DNA from: Flavobacterium sufflavum
Lineage (GTDB): Bacteria > Bacteroidota > Bacteroidia > Flavobacteriales > Flavobacteriaceae
Length of the DNA: 64,000 nt
Assembly: GCF_004016525.1 (NCBI RefSeq)
Contig: NZ_SACJ01000002.1
Span: 558,001 to 622,000 of the forward strand
Direction of reading: 5' to 3'
A program made the translations under genes and the position numbers. Of the stretch, positions 18,850 through 27,733 are shown piece by piece. The notes beneath the pieces were generated by a model. That model was not told the origin of the DNA. It saw only the letters and a program-made list of their open reading frames with translations, and did no database searches. Positions within the stretch are counted from its first letter, which is position 1. The number at the start of each line of letters is the position of its first letter.

Positions 18850-19938
18850 ATGAAACAGTATAAATTCATATTAAGTGGCGGAGGAACAGGAGGTCATATT
18901 TATCCTGCGATTGCAATTGCCAATGAATTAAAGTCGCGATTTCCAGACGCGGAGTTTCTTTTTGTAGGAGCTCAGGACAAGATGGAAATGCAAAAAGTGC
19001 CTCAGGCCGGATATGCTATCAAAGGTTTGTGGATTGCCGGATTGCAAAGAAAATTGACTCTGCAAAATGCAATGTTTCCATTGAAATTAATTAGCAGTTT
19101 GTGGAAATCCAGAAAAATAATAAAAGAGTTCAAACCCGATGCGGTTATAGGAACAGGTGGTTTTGCTAGTGGTCCTTTGTTGCAAATGGCAAATTTGCTT
19201 GGTATTCCAACATTGATTCAGGAGCAAAATTCTTTTCCGGGAATTACAAATAAATTGTTGAGTAAAAAAGCGAATGCTATTTGTGTGGCTTATGAAAATC
19301 TGGAACGATTCTTTCCAAAAGAAAAAATGATTTTAACTGGAAATCCTGTTCGTCAGGATTTGATTGCTATTGAGGATAAAAGAGCTGAAGCAATTGAATA
19401 TTTTAAATTGGATGCCAATAAAAAAACGCTTTTGGTTCTTGGAGGAAGTTTAGGTGCCAGAAGAGTGAATCAGTTAATTGAAAAAGAGCTGAAAAATATA
19501 CAGGCTCAAGGCATTCAAATTATCTGGCAATGTGGGAAGTTGTATTTCGAAGATTATAAAAAATACAATTCAGAAAACGTTCAAGTGGTTGCTTTTATTG
19601 AAAAAATGGATTTTGTTTATGCTGCCGCCGATATTATTATTTCGCGTGCAGGAGCTTCTTCGGTATCGGAATTATGTATTGTGGGGAAACCGGTAATTTT
19701 TATTCCATCGCCTAATGTAGCCGAGGATCATCAGACTAAAAATGCTAAGGCTATTGTCGATAAAAAAGGAGCCCTTTTAATCAAAGAATCCGAATTAGAT
19801 ACCGAGTTTAGTTTGGTTTTCGAAGCATTGTTGAAAGATACAGGAAAACAAAAACAGCTGAGTGAAAATATAAAAGAATTGGCATTGCCTGAAGCAACGA
19901 AGCAAATTGCTGACGAAATTGTGAAATTGATACAATAA
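18850..19938 (+). CDS. murG: UDP-GlcNAc transferase MurG
   Basis: Converts lipid I to lipid II on the inner face of the membrane. 362 residues from ATG 18850 ([20 protein letters not shown]); an in-frame TTG at 18841 is possible but adds only three residues ahead of the conserved start. GT28 family motifs are [41 protein letters not shown] and the C-terminal [11 protein letters not shown] for the sugar nucleotide. Confidence 0.97.
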   Translation: MKQYKFILSGGGTGGHIYPAIAIANELKSRFPDAEFLFVGAQDKMEMQKVPQAGYAIKGLWIAGLQRKLTLQNAMFPLKLISSLWKSRKIIKEFKPDAVIGTGGFASGPLLQMANLLGIPTLIQEQNSFPGITNKLLSKKANAICVAYENLERFFPKEKMILTGNPVRQDLIAIEDKRAEAIEYFKLDANKKTLLVLGGSLGARRVNQLIEKELKNIQAQGIQIIWQCGKLYFEDYKKYNSENVQVVAFIEKMDFVYAAADIIISRAGASSVSELCIVGKPVIFIPSPNVAEDHQTKNAKAIVDKKGALLIKESELDTEFSLVFEALLKDTGKQKQLSENIKELALPEATKQIADEIVKLIQ

Positions 19939-20056
19939 CAATGGCAATTGTTAATAGCAATGACAATAGAAAAATAGAAAAAAAAATAATAACACAATAG
20001 TAAAGTCAATTTGGATTTCTTGAAAATTGACATTGTTATTGAAATTGATATTAAAA

Positions 20057-21409
20057 ATGAATCTAAATCAAATACATAACGTATATTTTATCGGTATCGG
20101 TGGTATTGGTATGAGTGCTTTGGCGCGCTATTTTAAGTATATCGGAAAGCAAGTTTCCGGTTATGACAAAACACCAACGATTTTAACTAATGAATTAATC
20201 GAAAGTGGAATTGATATTCATTTTGATGATGATATCAGTTTGATACCTAAGGATTATTTTGTTGAAAATACCTTGGTGATAATTACGCCTGCGGTTCCTA
20301 AATCGCATTCAGAGTGGAATTACTTTTTAGAGCGTGATTATCAGGTTAAAAAAAGAGCCGAAGTTTTAGGAATTATTACTAAGGATACTTTTTGTTTTGC
20401 AGTGGCGGGAACGCACGGGAAAACCACCACATCAAGTATTTTAGGACATATTTTGCATGAAAGTGGTGCTGATGTTACGGCTTTTATAGGCGGAATTGTA
20501 GAGAATTACAATTCGAATTTAATAGGAAGTGGGAAAACCGTAACCGTTGTTGAAGCTGATGAATTTGACCGTTCGTTTTTGCATTTGCATCCGGATATTG
20601 CCTGTGTGACTTCTATGGATGCTGATCATTTAGATATTTACGGAACAAGTGATGCTATAAAAGAATCGTTTACGGAGTTTGCAGATAAAGTAGAGGATAA
20701 ATCTAAATTGTTTATTACGACTGATTTGCCACTTTCAGGAATTACTGTTGGAGTAAATGAGGAAGCGGTTTACAATGCATTTAATATCAGAATAGAAGAC
20801 GGAAACTATGTTTTTGATGTTAAAACACCTGCTGGAGTTTTAAAAGATTTTCGTTTTGGATTACCAGGAAGACATAATTTAATGAATGCTTTAATGGCTT
20901 TTGCAATGGCAGTAAATTTCGGCACCCCAACCGATGCCATTGCAAAAGCCTTAGCTTCATTCCAAGGAATAAGAAGACGTTTTTCGTATCAAATTAGAAC
21001 TGAAAACCTGGTTTATATTGATGATTATGCGCATCATCCTACCGAGATAAATGCGGTGCATCAAGCAGTTAGGGAATTGTATCCTAACAAAAAAGTATTG
21101 GCTGTTTTTCAGCCGCATCTTTTTAGCAGAACAAAAGATTTTGCAGATGATTTTGCTAAAAGTCTTTCTCAATTTGATGAAGTCTTGTTGATGGATATTT
21201 ATCCGGCACGTGAGTTGCCTATGAAAGGAGTGACTTCGGACTGGTTGTTGTCTAAAATAGAAAATCAGAATAAAAAATTAGTTTCAAAAGAAGATTTGAT
21301 AGCAACTATGTTGAAAAGTGATGCTCCGGTTATGGTTACAGTTGGAGCTGGTGATATTGGTGAAATGGTGGGAGCAATTAAAAACGCTTTAAATGAAAAA
21401 AATATTTAA
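20057..21409 (+). CDS. murC: UDP-MurNAc--L-alanine ligase MurC
   Basis: Adds L-Ala to UDP-MurNAc, the first step of the stem peptide. 450 residues from ATG 20057 (MNLNQIHNVYFIGIGGIGMS); the frame extends upstream to a TTG at 20027, but this would add a hydrophobic leader outside the conserved family start. Motifs are GIGGIGMSALA, GTHGKTTTSS for ATP, EADEFDRSF and DDYAHHPTEI. The 118-nt gap before it holds only AT-rich repeats of the (CA)ATTG type. Confidence 0.97.
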   Translation: MNLNQIHNVYFIGIGGIGMSALARYFKYIGKQVSGYDKTPTILTNELIESGIDIHFDDDISLIPKDYFVENTLVIITPAVPKSHSEWNYFLERDYQVKKRAEVLGIITKDTFCFAVAGTHGKTTTSSILGHILHESGADVTAFIGGIVENYNSNLIGSGKTVTVVEADEFDRSFLHLHPDIACVTSMDADHLDIYGTSDAIKESFTEFADKVEDKSKLFITTDLPLSGITVGVNEEAVYNAFNIRIEDGNYVFDVKTPAGVLKDFRFGLPGRHNLMNALMAFAMAVNFGTPTDAIAKALASFQGIRRRFSYQIRTENLVYIDDYAHHPTEINAVHQAVRELYPNKKVLAVFQPHLFSRTKDFADDFAKSLSQFDEVLLMDIYPARELPMKGVTSDWLLSKIENQNKKLVSKEDLIATMLKSDAPVMVTVGAGDIGEMVGAIKNALNEKNI

Positions 21410-22118
21410 TTGGACAAACATCAGATTAATCCTAATGTTAGGGTTGGTGGTTTTTCTTTTTTCGTTTACTTCTAAGCGAAATGAAAAGCGAAAATTGGCA
21501 AAAATCTCTGTTGTTTTTGTAGGAGAAAACAATCTTTTTGTTAAGACGGAAACGGTTAATAAATTGTTAATAGAAAATATGGGTGACCCATTAGCTATTG
21601 AAAAAGATAAATTAGATTTGAATAAGCTGGAAGGAAAGCTGAATTCAAATGCGATGATTGACGAATCAGATGTTTTTGTAAGTATCGATGGCATTCTGAA
21701 AGCGGTTGTAAAGCAAAAGACTCCTGTGGCTAGAGTGATTAATGGTTCGGAATCTTTTTATGTTGATTATAAAGGTGGTAAGATGCCGCTATCGGATAAT
21801 TTCACAGCCAGAGTTCCACTTGTTTCGGGGGATATAAATAGAGGGGATAACGAAAAATTGGCTCGTTTGTTTCGTGTGATTTATGAGGATGATTTTTTGA
21901 AAAAAAACATCATTGCTATAGAGATTATGCCTAATGCTAGCTTAAAAATGTTCAATAGAAATTACGATTACCAGATTGATTTTGGTAGTATGATGAATTT
22001 TGAAACGAAATTTAAAAATTATAAAGCCTTTTTTCAAAAAGCAGTTTTAGATAGTACGTTATATAAATATAAGAAGATTGACCTCAGGTTTACAAAACAA
22101 GTAGTTTGCACTAAATAA
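21393..22118 (+). CDS. ftsQ: Cell division protein FtsQ/DivIB
   Basis: Bitopic divisome protein with a cytoplasmic N-terminus, one membrane segment (about 10-26, LILMLGLVVFLFSF) and a periplasmic part containing a POTRA-like and beta domain. 241 residues. It overlaps murC by 17 nt and sits directly before ftsA, the standard position. The sequence is weakly conserved, as usual for FtsQ, so context contributes to the call. Confidence 0.88.
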   Translation: MKKIFNWTNIRLILMLGLVVFLFSFTSKRNEKRKLAKISVVFVGENNLFVKTETVNKLLIENMGDPLAIEKDKLDLNKLEGKLNSNAMIDESDVFVSIDGILKAVVKQKTPVARVINGSESFYVDYKGGKMPLSDNFTARVPLVSGDINRGDNEKLARLFRVIYEDDFLKKNIIAIEIMPNASLKMFNRNYDYQIDFGSMMNFETKFKNYKAFFQKAVLDSTLYKYKKIDLRFTKQVVCTK

Positions 22119-22124
22119 TAGAAA

Positions 22125-23504
22125 ATGGAAAAAGAGAATATTGCAGTAGGTCTAGATATAGGGACAACCAAAATCGTTGCCATGATAGGCAAGAAGAATG
22201 AATATGGTAAGTTAGAAATTTTGGGAGTTGGAAAATCCAAAAGTCTAGGTGTGGCTAGAGGAGTGGTTAATAATATTACACAAACCATTCAATCTATTCA
22301 GCAAGCAATAAATGATGCGGAAACAAATTCAGGTTATAAAATTAAAGATGTTGTTGTAGGGATTGCAGGACAACACATCCGTAGTATTCAGCATACCGAT
22401 TACATCAGCAGAAGTAATCCCGAAGAAGTGATTGGCGGTAATGATATCCAATTACTGATCGATCAGGTTAATAAATTAGCCATGTTGCCAGGGGAAGAAA
22501 TTATCCATGTTTTACCTCAGGAATTTAAAATCGATGGGCAATCGGAAATTAAAGAGCCTATCGGAATGTACGGTGGAAGACTGGAATCTAGTTTCCATGT
22601 TGTGGTAGGTCAGGCATCGTCTATACGTAACGTAGGACGTTGTATTCAAAGTTCAGGAATCGAATTGTCAGGATTGACTTTAGAGCCTTTAGCGTCGTCA
22701 GATGCAGTTTTAAGTCAGGAAGAAAAAGAAGCCGGAGTTGCCTTAATTGACATCGGCGGTGGAACAACTGATTTGGCAATTTTTAAAGATGGAATTATTC
22801 GTCATACAGCAGTAATCCCTTTTGGAGGAAATGTAATTACTGATGATATTAAAGAAGGTTGTTCTATTATAGAAAAGCAGGCTGAATTGTTGAAAGTGAA
22901 ATTTGGTTCGGCTTGGCCGGGAGAAAATAAAGACAACGAGATTGTTTCTATTCCGGGATTGAGAGGAAGAGAGCCAAAAGAGATTTCGTTGAAAAACTTG
23001 TCTAAGATTATTCACGCCCGTGTGGTGGAAATCATTGAGCAGGTTTTTACAGAAGTAAAAGCTTATGGTCACGAAGATCCAAGAAAAAAACTAATTGCTG
23101 GAATTGTACTTACCGGTGGTGGAGCTCAACTGAAACACATCAAACAATTAGTAGAATACATTACTGGAATGGATACCAGAATTGGATATCCTAATGAGCA
23201 TTTAGCAGGTAATTCAGACGAAGAGTTTTCTAGTCCATTGTATGCAACTGCAGTTGGATTAGTAATGAATAGTATTTGTAATAATACGCAGAGTGCGATA
23301 AGAAAAGAAGAAGTAGTTCCTCAAAGAACTGTTTTTTATCGTGAACCAGTTGTTGAAACTGTAGAGCGATTTGAACAAGAAGTAGAAGAGGTAGAAACGC
23401 AAAGTTATTCTAAAAAAGAAGAATCAACAGGGGAGAAGATTAAGCGATCTTTCTTTGATCGTTATGTTGATAAGATTAAAGATTTTTTAGATAACGCAGA
23501 GTAG
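22125..23504 (+). CDS. ftsA: Cell division protein FtsA
   Basis: Actin-like protein that ties FtsZ filaments to the membrane. 459 residues with the nucleotide-binding signatures GLDIGTTKIVAMIG at the N-terminus, ALIDIGGGTTDLAIF (about 208-222) and LTGGGAQLKHI (about 328-338). The C-terminus ends in an amphipathic stretch (RYVDKIKDFLDNAE), the expected membrane anchor, after a variable Glu-rich linker. Confidence 0.97.
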   Translation: MEKENIAVGLDIGTTKIVAMIGKKNEYGKLEILGVGKSKSLGVARGVVNNITQTIQSIQQAINDAETNSGYKIKDVVVGIAGQHIRSIQHTDYISRSNPEEVIGGNDIQLLIDQVNKLAMLPGEEIIHVLPQEFKIDGQSEIKEPIGMYGGRLESSFHVVVGQASSIRNVGRCIQSSGIELSGLTLEPLASSDAVLSQEEKEAGVALIDIGGGTTDLAIFKDGIIRHTAVIPFGGNVITDDIKEGCSIIEKQAELLKVKFGSAWPGENKDNEIVSIPGLRGREPKEISLKNLSKIIHARVVEIIEQVFTEVKAYGHEDPRKKLIAGIVLTGGGAQLKHIKQLVEYITGMDTRIGYPNEHLAGNSDEEFSSPLYATAVGLVMNSICNNTQSAIRKEEVVPQRTVFYREPVVETVERFEQEVEEVETQSYSKKEESTGEKIKRSFFDRYVDKIKDFLDNAE

Positions 23505-23556
23505 TAAGATAGAAGAATAAAGCACAAAAATATATTAATATCAAAAACCAAATATT

Positions 23557-25545
23557 ATGACGAGCAACTCAGAATTTGGAAGTATTTCATTTGATTTACC
23601 AAAAAATCAATCAAATGTAATAAAAGTAATAGGTGTAGGTGGAGGCGGAAGTAACGCTATCAACCACATGTTCAAGCAAGGAATCAAAGGGGTTGATTTC
23701 ATTGTTTGTAATACTGATTCACAAGCACTGCAAAATAGTGGTGTTCCTAACAAAATTCAATTAGGTGTAAATCTAACAGAAGGTCTTGGTGCTGGAGCTA
23801 ATCCAGACGTAGGACAGCAATCGGCTATAGAAAGTATCGCTGATATCGAAAAAATGTTAGACCGTGGTACTAAGATGGTTTTTATTACAGCCGGAATGGG
23901 TGGAGGTACCGGAACTGGTGCTGCGCCTGTAATTGCTCAACTGGCTAAAGAAAGAGAAATCCTTACCGTGGGTATTGTAACCTTGCCGTTTACTTTTGAA
24001 GGAAAGGTGCGTCAGGAACAAGCACTTATAGGAATTGAAAAATTACGTAAACAAGTCGATTCTTTAATTGTTATCAATAATAACAAATTAAGAGAAGTAT
24101 ATGGAAATCTTGGTTTTAAAGCAGGATTCTCAAAAGCCGATGAAGTTTTGGCAACAGCCTCAAGAGGAATTGCCGAAGTAATTACACATCACTATACGCA
24201 AAATATCGATTTACGTGATGCTAAAACCGTATTAGCTAATAGTGGAACGGCTATCATGGGATCATCTGTTGCTTCAGGTGAAAACAGAGCTAAAGAAGCT
24301 ATTATTGCTGCTTTAGATTCTCCATTATTAAATGATAACAAAATTACAGGAGCCAAAAACGTATTGTTGCTCATCGTTTCTGGATCTAACGAAATTACCT
24401 TAGATGAAATTGGTGAAATTAATGACCACATTCAAAGCGAAGCGGGTTATAATGCTAATATCATCATGGGAGTTGGTGAAGATGATACATTAGGTGATGC
24501 AGTTGCTGTAACTATCATTGCTACTGGATTTGATATTGAACAACAAAACGGAATTGTAAATACTGAACCAAAAAAAATCATTCACAGCTTAGAGGATGAG
24601 CAAAAAATTGTTCACAATTTAAGTAATACTCCTGTTGCGAGTTTTGATTTGAATATTGACAAGCCGGTAAGTAATACTGAGAACAGGGTTGTTTTTGATT
24701 TAATTGATGAAGAAGAGGAAGAAATAGCTGTAGCTCCTATTGTAGTTCCAACTTCTGTTGTAGCCGAAGCTCCGGTAGTTCCTGTTCCGGGAAACGAAGA
24801 ATTGATGGCAATGTCTGAATTTATTAAAAATATAGATGTTACTTTCGAAATAGTTTCTCCAATCCAAGAGGAAGAATTTACATTTTCTGCACCAAAAGTA
24901 GAAGAAGTAAAACAACAACAACCAATTGTTGAACAACCAAAAGCAATTGAAAAACAAGAACAAACTTCTATTTCTTTTGATATGCCTCTTTTTAAATCCG
25001 AGCCAGTTCAGGAAGTTAAAGAAGAGAAAGTTTTATTTGAATTAACAAATGAAACTAAAGAAATCAAAGTAAATCAAGCGGTTCAATTTGTGCCTGTTAC
25101 TGAATTGTCTGATAATGGAATTATCAAATATTCTCTTGAAGAGTATATGGATGCTGAGAACGAATTAGCAGCTTCTAAAGCGGTTGCAAAAGTTGAAGAG
25201 GTAATTCCTGAGGAGTTAAATATTACGATGAAAAAAGTAGAATTGGCTCCGGAAGATTTTTCAAATGCTGAAGATATTTCTCCAATCGAAATGACAATTG
25301 AAGAAACATTGCGTTTAAGAGCTGATGAGAGAAGAAAAAAATTAAAAGAATTCAATTATAAGTTTCATAATAATGTTTCTAAAATTGATGAATACGAAAA
25401 AGAGCCTGCTTACAAAAGATTAGGTATCGATATTTCAAACAATCAAACCAATAATGCCAATTCAAGAATTTCGGTTGGAATTGATAGTAATAACGATTTA
25501 CAATTGCGTTCAAACAATTCTTATTTGCATGATAATGTAGATTAG
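23557..25545 (+). CDS. ftsZ: Cell division GTPase FtsZ
   Basis: Tubulin homologue that forms the Z ring. 662 residues. The GTPase core covers about 1-325, with GVGGGGSNA near residue 26, the tubulin signature GGGTGTG at 115-121, and the T7 loop NxDxxD-like region (FSKADEVL). A long C-terminal region (about 340-600) rich in Glu, Val and Pro is disordered and explains the length, roughly 250 residues more than E. coli FtsZ. The C-terminus (RSNNSYLHDNVD) is conserved-looking and presumably carries the FtsA-binding peptide. Confidence 0.97.
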   Translation: MTSNSEFGSISFDLPKNQSNVIKVIGVGGGGSNAINHMFKQGIKGVDFIVCNTDSQALQNSGVPNKIQLGVNLTEGLGAGANPDVGQQSAIESIADIEKMLDRGTKMVFITAGMGGGTGTGAAPVIAQLAKEREILTVGIVTLPFTFEGKVRQEQALIGIEKLRKQVDSLIVINNNKLREVYGNLGFKAGFSKADEVLATASRGIAEVITHHYTQNIDLRDAKTVLANSGTAIMGSSVASGENRAKEAIIAALDSPLLNDNKITGAKNVLLLIVSGSNEITLDEIGEINDHIQSEAGYNANIIMGVGEDDTLGDAVAVTIIATGFDIEQQNGIVNTEPKKIIHSLEDEQKIVHNLSNTPVASFDLNIDKPVSNTENRVVFDLIDEEEEEIAVAPIVVPTSVVAEAPVVPVPGNEELMAMSEFIKNIDVTFEIVSPIQEEEFTFSAPKVEEVKQQQPIVEQPKAIEKQEQTSISFDMPLFKSEPVQEVKEEKVLFELTNETKEIKVNQAVQFVPVTELSDNGIIKYSLEEYMDAENELAASKAVAKVEEVIPEELNITMKKVELAPEDFSNAEDISPIEMTIEETLRLRADERRKKLKEFNYKFHNNVSKIDEYEKEPAYKRLGIDISNNQTNNANSRISVGIDSNNDLQLRSNNSYLHDNVD

Positions 25546-25565
25546 TACAGGATATTCACTTATAC

Positions 25566-25608
25566 AATAACCCGAAAATTGCATTTAATTTTCGGGTTAT
25601 TTTTTTTA
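25566..25608 (+). terminator. Terminator of the division cluster
   Basis: A perfect 15-bp stem (arms 25566-25580 and 25587-25601, core AACCCGAAAATT) with a 6-nt loop, followed by a run of T. It closes the mraZ-ftsZ transcription unit. Confidence 0.92.
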
Positions 25609-25719
25609 TCTTCGCACAAATTTTGAGGCTTGGTTCGTATTGTTTTTTATCAAAACCAGTCCTATTTTTATGCAAAAAAATGTCAAACAAAGCAGTATTG
25701 CTTATTAATAAAAACACAA

Positions 25720-26169
25720 ATGAGTTTATCAGTAAAAATCATGGACGAAATGAAAACGGCCATGAAAGCTAAAGATACAGTAGCATTAGAAGCTTTAAGA
25801 GCAATAAAATCAGAATTGCTTTTAGCACAAACTTCATCTGGTTCTAAAGAAGAAATTTCAGAAGACGAAGAGATTAAATTATTGCAACGTTTGGTAAAAA
25901 CCCGTAAAGAAAGTGCAAGAATTTTTACTGAACAAAATCGTCCTGATTTAGTTGAGCCAGAATTGGCTCAGGTTGCTGTAATAGAGAAGTTTTTACCAGC
26001 TCAATTAAGTGAAGCTGAGATAGAAGCTGTAATTGCGAAAATCATTGCTGAAACTGGAGCTTCTGGAATCGCATCTATGGGTAAAGTAATGGGATTGGCT
26101 TCAGCACAATTAGGAGGAACTGCCGAAGGCAAAACGATTTCTACTATTGTAAAAAAATTATTAGTCTAA
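25720..26169 (+). CDS. GatB/YqeY domain protein
   Basis: A 149-residue YqeY-family protein, related to the tRNA-binding tail domain of GatB but free-standing; its function is not established. Recognisable pattern: MKTAMKAKDTVALEALRAIK at the N-terminus and LPAQLSEAEIEAVIAKII further on, ending in GKTISTIVKKLL. I place the start at ATG 25720 (MSLSVKIMDEM); the frame is open upstream to 25630 but that part lies within the promoter region right after the ftsZ terminator. In Flavobacteria it commonly follows ftsZ. Confidence 0.92.
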   Translation: MSLSVKIMDEMKTAMKAKDTVALEALRAIKSELLLAQTSSGSKEEISEDEEIKLLQRLVKTRKESARIFTEQNRPDLVEPELAQVAVIEKFLPAQLSEAEIEAVIAKIIAETGASGIASMGKVMGLASAQLGGTAEGKTISTIVKKLLV

Positions 26170-26174
26170 ATTTC

Positions 26175-26222
26175 CAATATAAAAATTCCAAATTCCAAAT
26201 TGGGATTTGGAATTTATATTTT
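26175..26222 (+). terminator. Probable terminator after the yqeY-like gene
   Basis: Inverted repeat built from AAATTCCAAAT and ATTTGGAATTT with TATATTTT after it. It lies between the yqeY-like stop codon and the tRNA gene. Confidence 0.6.
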
Positions 26223-26296
26223 GGCTACGTAGTTCAACTGGATAGAATATCAGATTTCGGCTCTGAGGGTTGCAGGTTCGAACCCTGCCGTGGTCA
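26223..26296 (+). tRNA. tRNA-Arg (anticodon TCG)
   Basis: A 74-nt cloverleaf. The acceptor arms GGCTACG and CGTGGTC pair with two G-U pairs; the anticodon stem is TCAGA/TCTGA around the loop TTTCGGC, giving anticodon TCG; the T arm is GCAGG/CCTGC with loop TTCGAAC. The terminal CCA is not encoded (ACAA follows). A partly palindromic, T-rich sequence at 26304 follows and can terminate it. Confidence 0.93.
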
Positions 26297-26303
26297 CAAT
26301 TTT

Positions 26304-26362
26304 AAAGCTTCAAAAATAATCAGACTATTTTGATTGTTTTTGAGGCTTTTTGTTTTTAAATT
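26304..26362. repeat. Dispersed hairpin repeat, copy 1 (terminator-like)
   Basis: Starts AAAGCTTCAAAAATAATCAG and folds back with TGATTGTTTTTGAGGCTTTTT, followed by more T. The same element recurs at 55081-55137 with a different loop and one changed base pair. Here it acts as a terminator for tRNA-Arg. Confidence 0.7.
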
Positions 26363-26403
26363 GGAAATAGTCAATCTATATAAAAATCAAATTTCAGTAA
26401 ACT

Positions 26404-26651
26404 ATGAAATATTATGTATATGTTTTGGAAAGTGAAATAGATGGGAGATTATATAAAGGTCAGACATCTGATATTGATAAACGTATAAAAGAACATAATT
26501 TAGAAAAACTAAATCTACAAAAGGATATAAACCTTGGAAATTAGTTTATTTTGAGGTTTTTGATACAAGAGAAAAAGCATTAGAGCGTGAAAAATATTTT
26601 AAAACAGGAAGTGGAAGGGCTTTTTTAAAAGAGAAATTACAAAATAAATGA
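26404..26651 (+). pseudogene. GIY-YIG nuclease domain protein, frameshifted
   Basis: Begins MKYYVYVLESEIDGRLYKGQ, the GIY-YIG nuclease fold start of the small UvrC-like family that is often annotated as an excinuclease subunit-like protein. After EHNLEK the frame breaks at a run of five A (26504-26508) and the rest of the family pattern continues in the next frame (KGYKPWKLVYFE, then REKALEREKYFKTGSGR), ending at TGA 26649-26651. One additional A would give an intact protein of about 82 residues. It may be a real inactivation or a base-calling error in a homopolymer. Confidence 0.8.
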
Positions 26652-26672
26652 CCAGTTGGTTTTTAGTTTTGT

Positions 26673-26779
26673 TAGTCAACTGGATACCTGTCTGCCGACA
26701 GCCAGGGAATATCAGATTTCGGCTCTGAGGGTTGCAGGTTCCCCGCCTGCCGGTCGGGCAGGGAACCCTGCCGTGGTCA
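26673..26779 (+). pseudogene. Broken tRNA-Arg copy with two palindromic insertions
   Basis: A second copy of the tRNA-Arg at 26223. From TCAACTGGATA onward it is identical to the first copy except for two insertions: 20 nt at 26687-26706 (starts CCTGTCTGCCGACAG) in the D-loop side, and 21 nt at 26742-26762 (CCTGCC...GGGCAGG) in the T-loop. The 5' strand of the acceptor stem is lost. Anticodon stem and loop, T stem and 3' acceptor strand are intact. Both inserts are small GC-rich palindromes of one family. Confidence 0.85.
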
Positions 26780-26782
26780 CCT

Positions 26783-26821
26783 TAAAAAACATCTTAGAAA
26801 ACTAAGGTGTTTTTTGTTTTT
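26783..26821 (+). terminator. Terminator-like hairpin after the tRNA copy
   Basis: AAAAAACATCTTAG, loop AAAA, then CTAAGGTGTTTTTT followed by GTTTTT. A stem with one mismatch-type pair and a T-run, appropriate as terminator of the duplicated tRNA unit. Confidence 0.7.
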
Positions 26822-26889
26822 AGGAAGTTATATTTGGCATTTTGTTTAAATATAAAAATTAGAATTTACTTCCGGTTTTTTTTATCTCT

Positions 26890-26930
26890 TAATGGGGTAG
26901 TCTCTTTTGAGATTGCCCCTTTTTTTGCTT
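26890..26930 (+). terminator. Second hairpin with T-run
   Basis: GGGGTAGTCTC, loop TTTT, GAGATTGCCCC, then TTTTTTT at about 26922. A good intrinsic terminator shape, but no gene end is nearby; it insulates the next unit from the tRNA region. From here to 27150 I see nothing but AT-rich sequence. Confidence 0.6.
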
Positions 26931-27151
26931 TTAATTTGATACTTCTTTTCAATTAACAAGACTTATAAACTCAAATTCCCGAGTTTTTTTATAGTAATAG
27001 TTTTATGATTTTTAGTATGAATGAATTGTTTTTTATATTTCAAAATAATAGCCACTAATCTTTAAGTGCTTATTATTCAGCTTATTATTGTGCTGTGTTT
27101 TTTAATTTTTAGAAATAATTAATAATTTGTTTTAAAAAAATTAAGTTTTCA

Positions 27152-27182
27152 TTTGGTCAGTTTGAATTTTAACTTAACTTTG
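27152..27182 (+). promoter_or_regulatory. Promoter of the sulfatase (susCD) operon leader
   Basis: TTTG at 27152-27155, 19 nt spacer, TAACTTTG at 27175-27182. It lies 87 nt before the Cys-rich leader ORF and about 550 nt before susC, which implies a long untranslated leader. Confidence 0.7.
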
Positions 27183-27268
27183 TCTATAGAATTAGTAGAG
27201 TTTTAAAAACAATATTCATTAATAAAATTAAGGCTTTGAAAACTATCAAAAACACCTCTTTTTTGATC

Positions 27269-27322
27269 ATGCAATTAAATCAAGTATTCGTCAATCCTGG
27301 ACGAGTATGTTGTTGCTGTTAG
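27269..27322 (+). CDS. Cys-rich leader peptide (ends RVCCCC) before susC
   Basis: A 17-codon ORF, MQLNQVFVNPGRVCCCC, ending in four consecutive Cys codons (TGT TGT TGC TGT) and TAG. It lies between the promoter and the susC gene. The sequence just upstream (ACACCTCTTTTTT, 4 nt, ATGCAA) is nearly the same as in front of the leader ORF at 38865. Leader ORFs with clustered Cys codons can sense charged tRNA-Cys by ribosome stalling. Translation has not been shown; the length and the position are the evidence. Confidence 0.7.
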   Translation: MQLNQVFVNPGRVCCCC

Positions 27323-27584
27323 AGTTTTTATAAGCCTCAGATTATTTGGTTTTGTATGAAAGTACAGTTGCAGTTTAGAAAAAAAACGCTTGGTATTATT
27401 AGTTATGCAAAACTAAAATAGAAAACAAACAAATTCTTAAAAGAAGAATTATACAAAAGTTTATTGGAAAAGAAAGATGAGAAATGCTTGTGGAAAGTCA
27501 AGTGTGTTTCTTGTGGTAAATAGAAATTATATTTTTTTGAATCTGATAAAAAATCAAAATAGTATTAATCAAAAATAAAAGAAA

Positions 27585-27608
27585 ATGAAGTTAATGTGTT
27601 GTAAATAA
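27585..27608 (+). CDS. Second Cys-containing mini-ORF (MKLMCCK)
   Basis: Seven codons, ATG AAG TTA ATG TGT TGT AAA, then TAA. It stands five nt before a strong 10-bp hairpin (27614-27639). The order MKL, Met, Cys-Cys resembles MKLCCMM in the leader at 52274. Alone it would be dismissed as chance; with the other leaders in sulfur operons it deserves notice. Confidence 0.4.
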   Translation: MKLMCCK

Positions 27609-27613
27609 AAAAA

Positions 27614-27639
27614 GCCATTTCTGCGGCAACAGAAATGGC
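27614..27639 (+). promoter_or_regulatory. Stable hairpin in the susC leader RNA
   Basis: Perfect 10-bp stem GCCATTTCTG / CAGAAATGGC with loop CGGCAA. There is no T-run after it, so it is not an intrinsic terminator; it could be a stability or antitermination structure, directly following the MKLMCCK mini-ORF. The stretch 27323-27584 between the two mini-ORFs contains no further gene that I trust. Confidence 0.6.
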
Positions 27640-27733
27640 GAAGTTTAAAAAAGAAATGTTCATCTCAAAAAAGGAAAAAGAAAGTTGATAAATCAGCCTT
27701 CAGGCTCCTTATTATTTAAACTAAAACAAAGTA

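Noticed and set aside
20027..20056. Longer murC starting at TTG 20027
   Set aside because: The extra hydrophobic residues are outside the conserved family start; ATG 20057 fits better.
27477..27578. 33-codon frame starting MRNACGKSSVF in the susC leader
   Set aside because: Only one Cys, no shared context with the other leader ORFs, and random-looking C-terminus; more likely chance.
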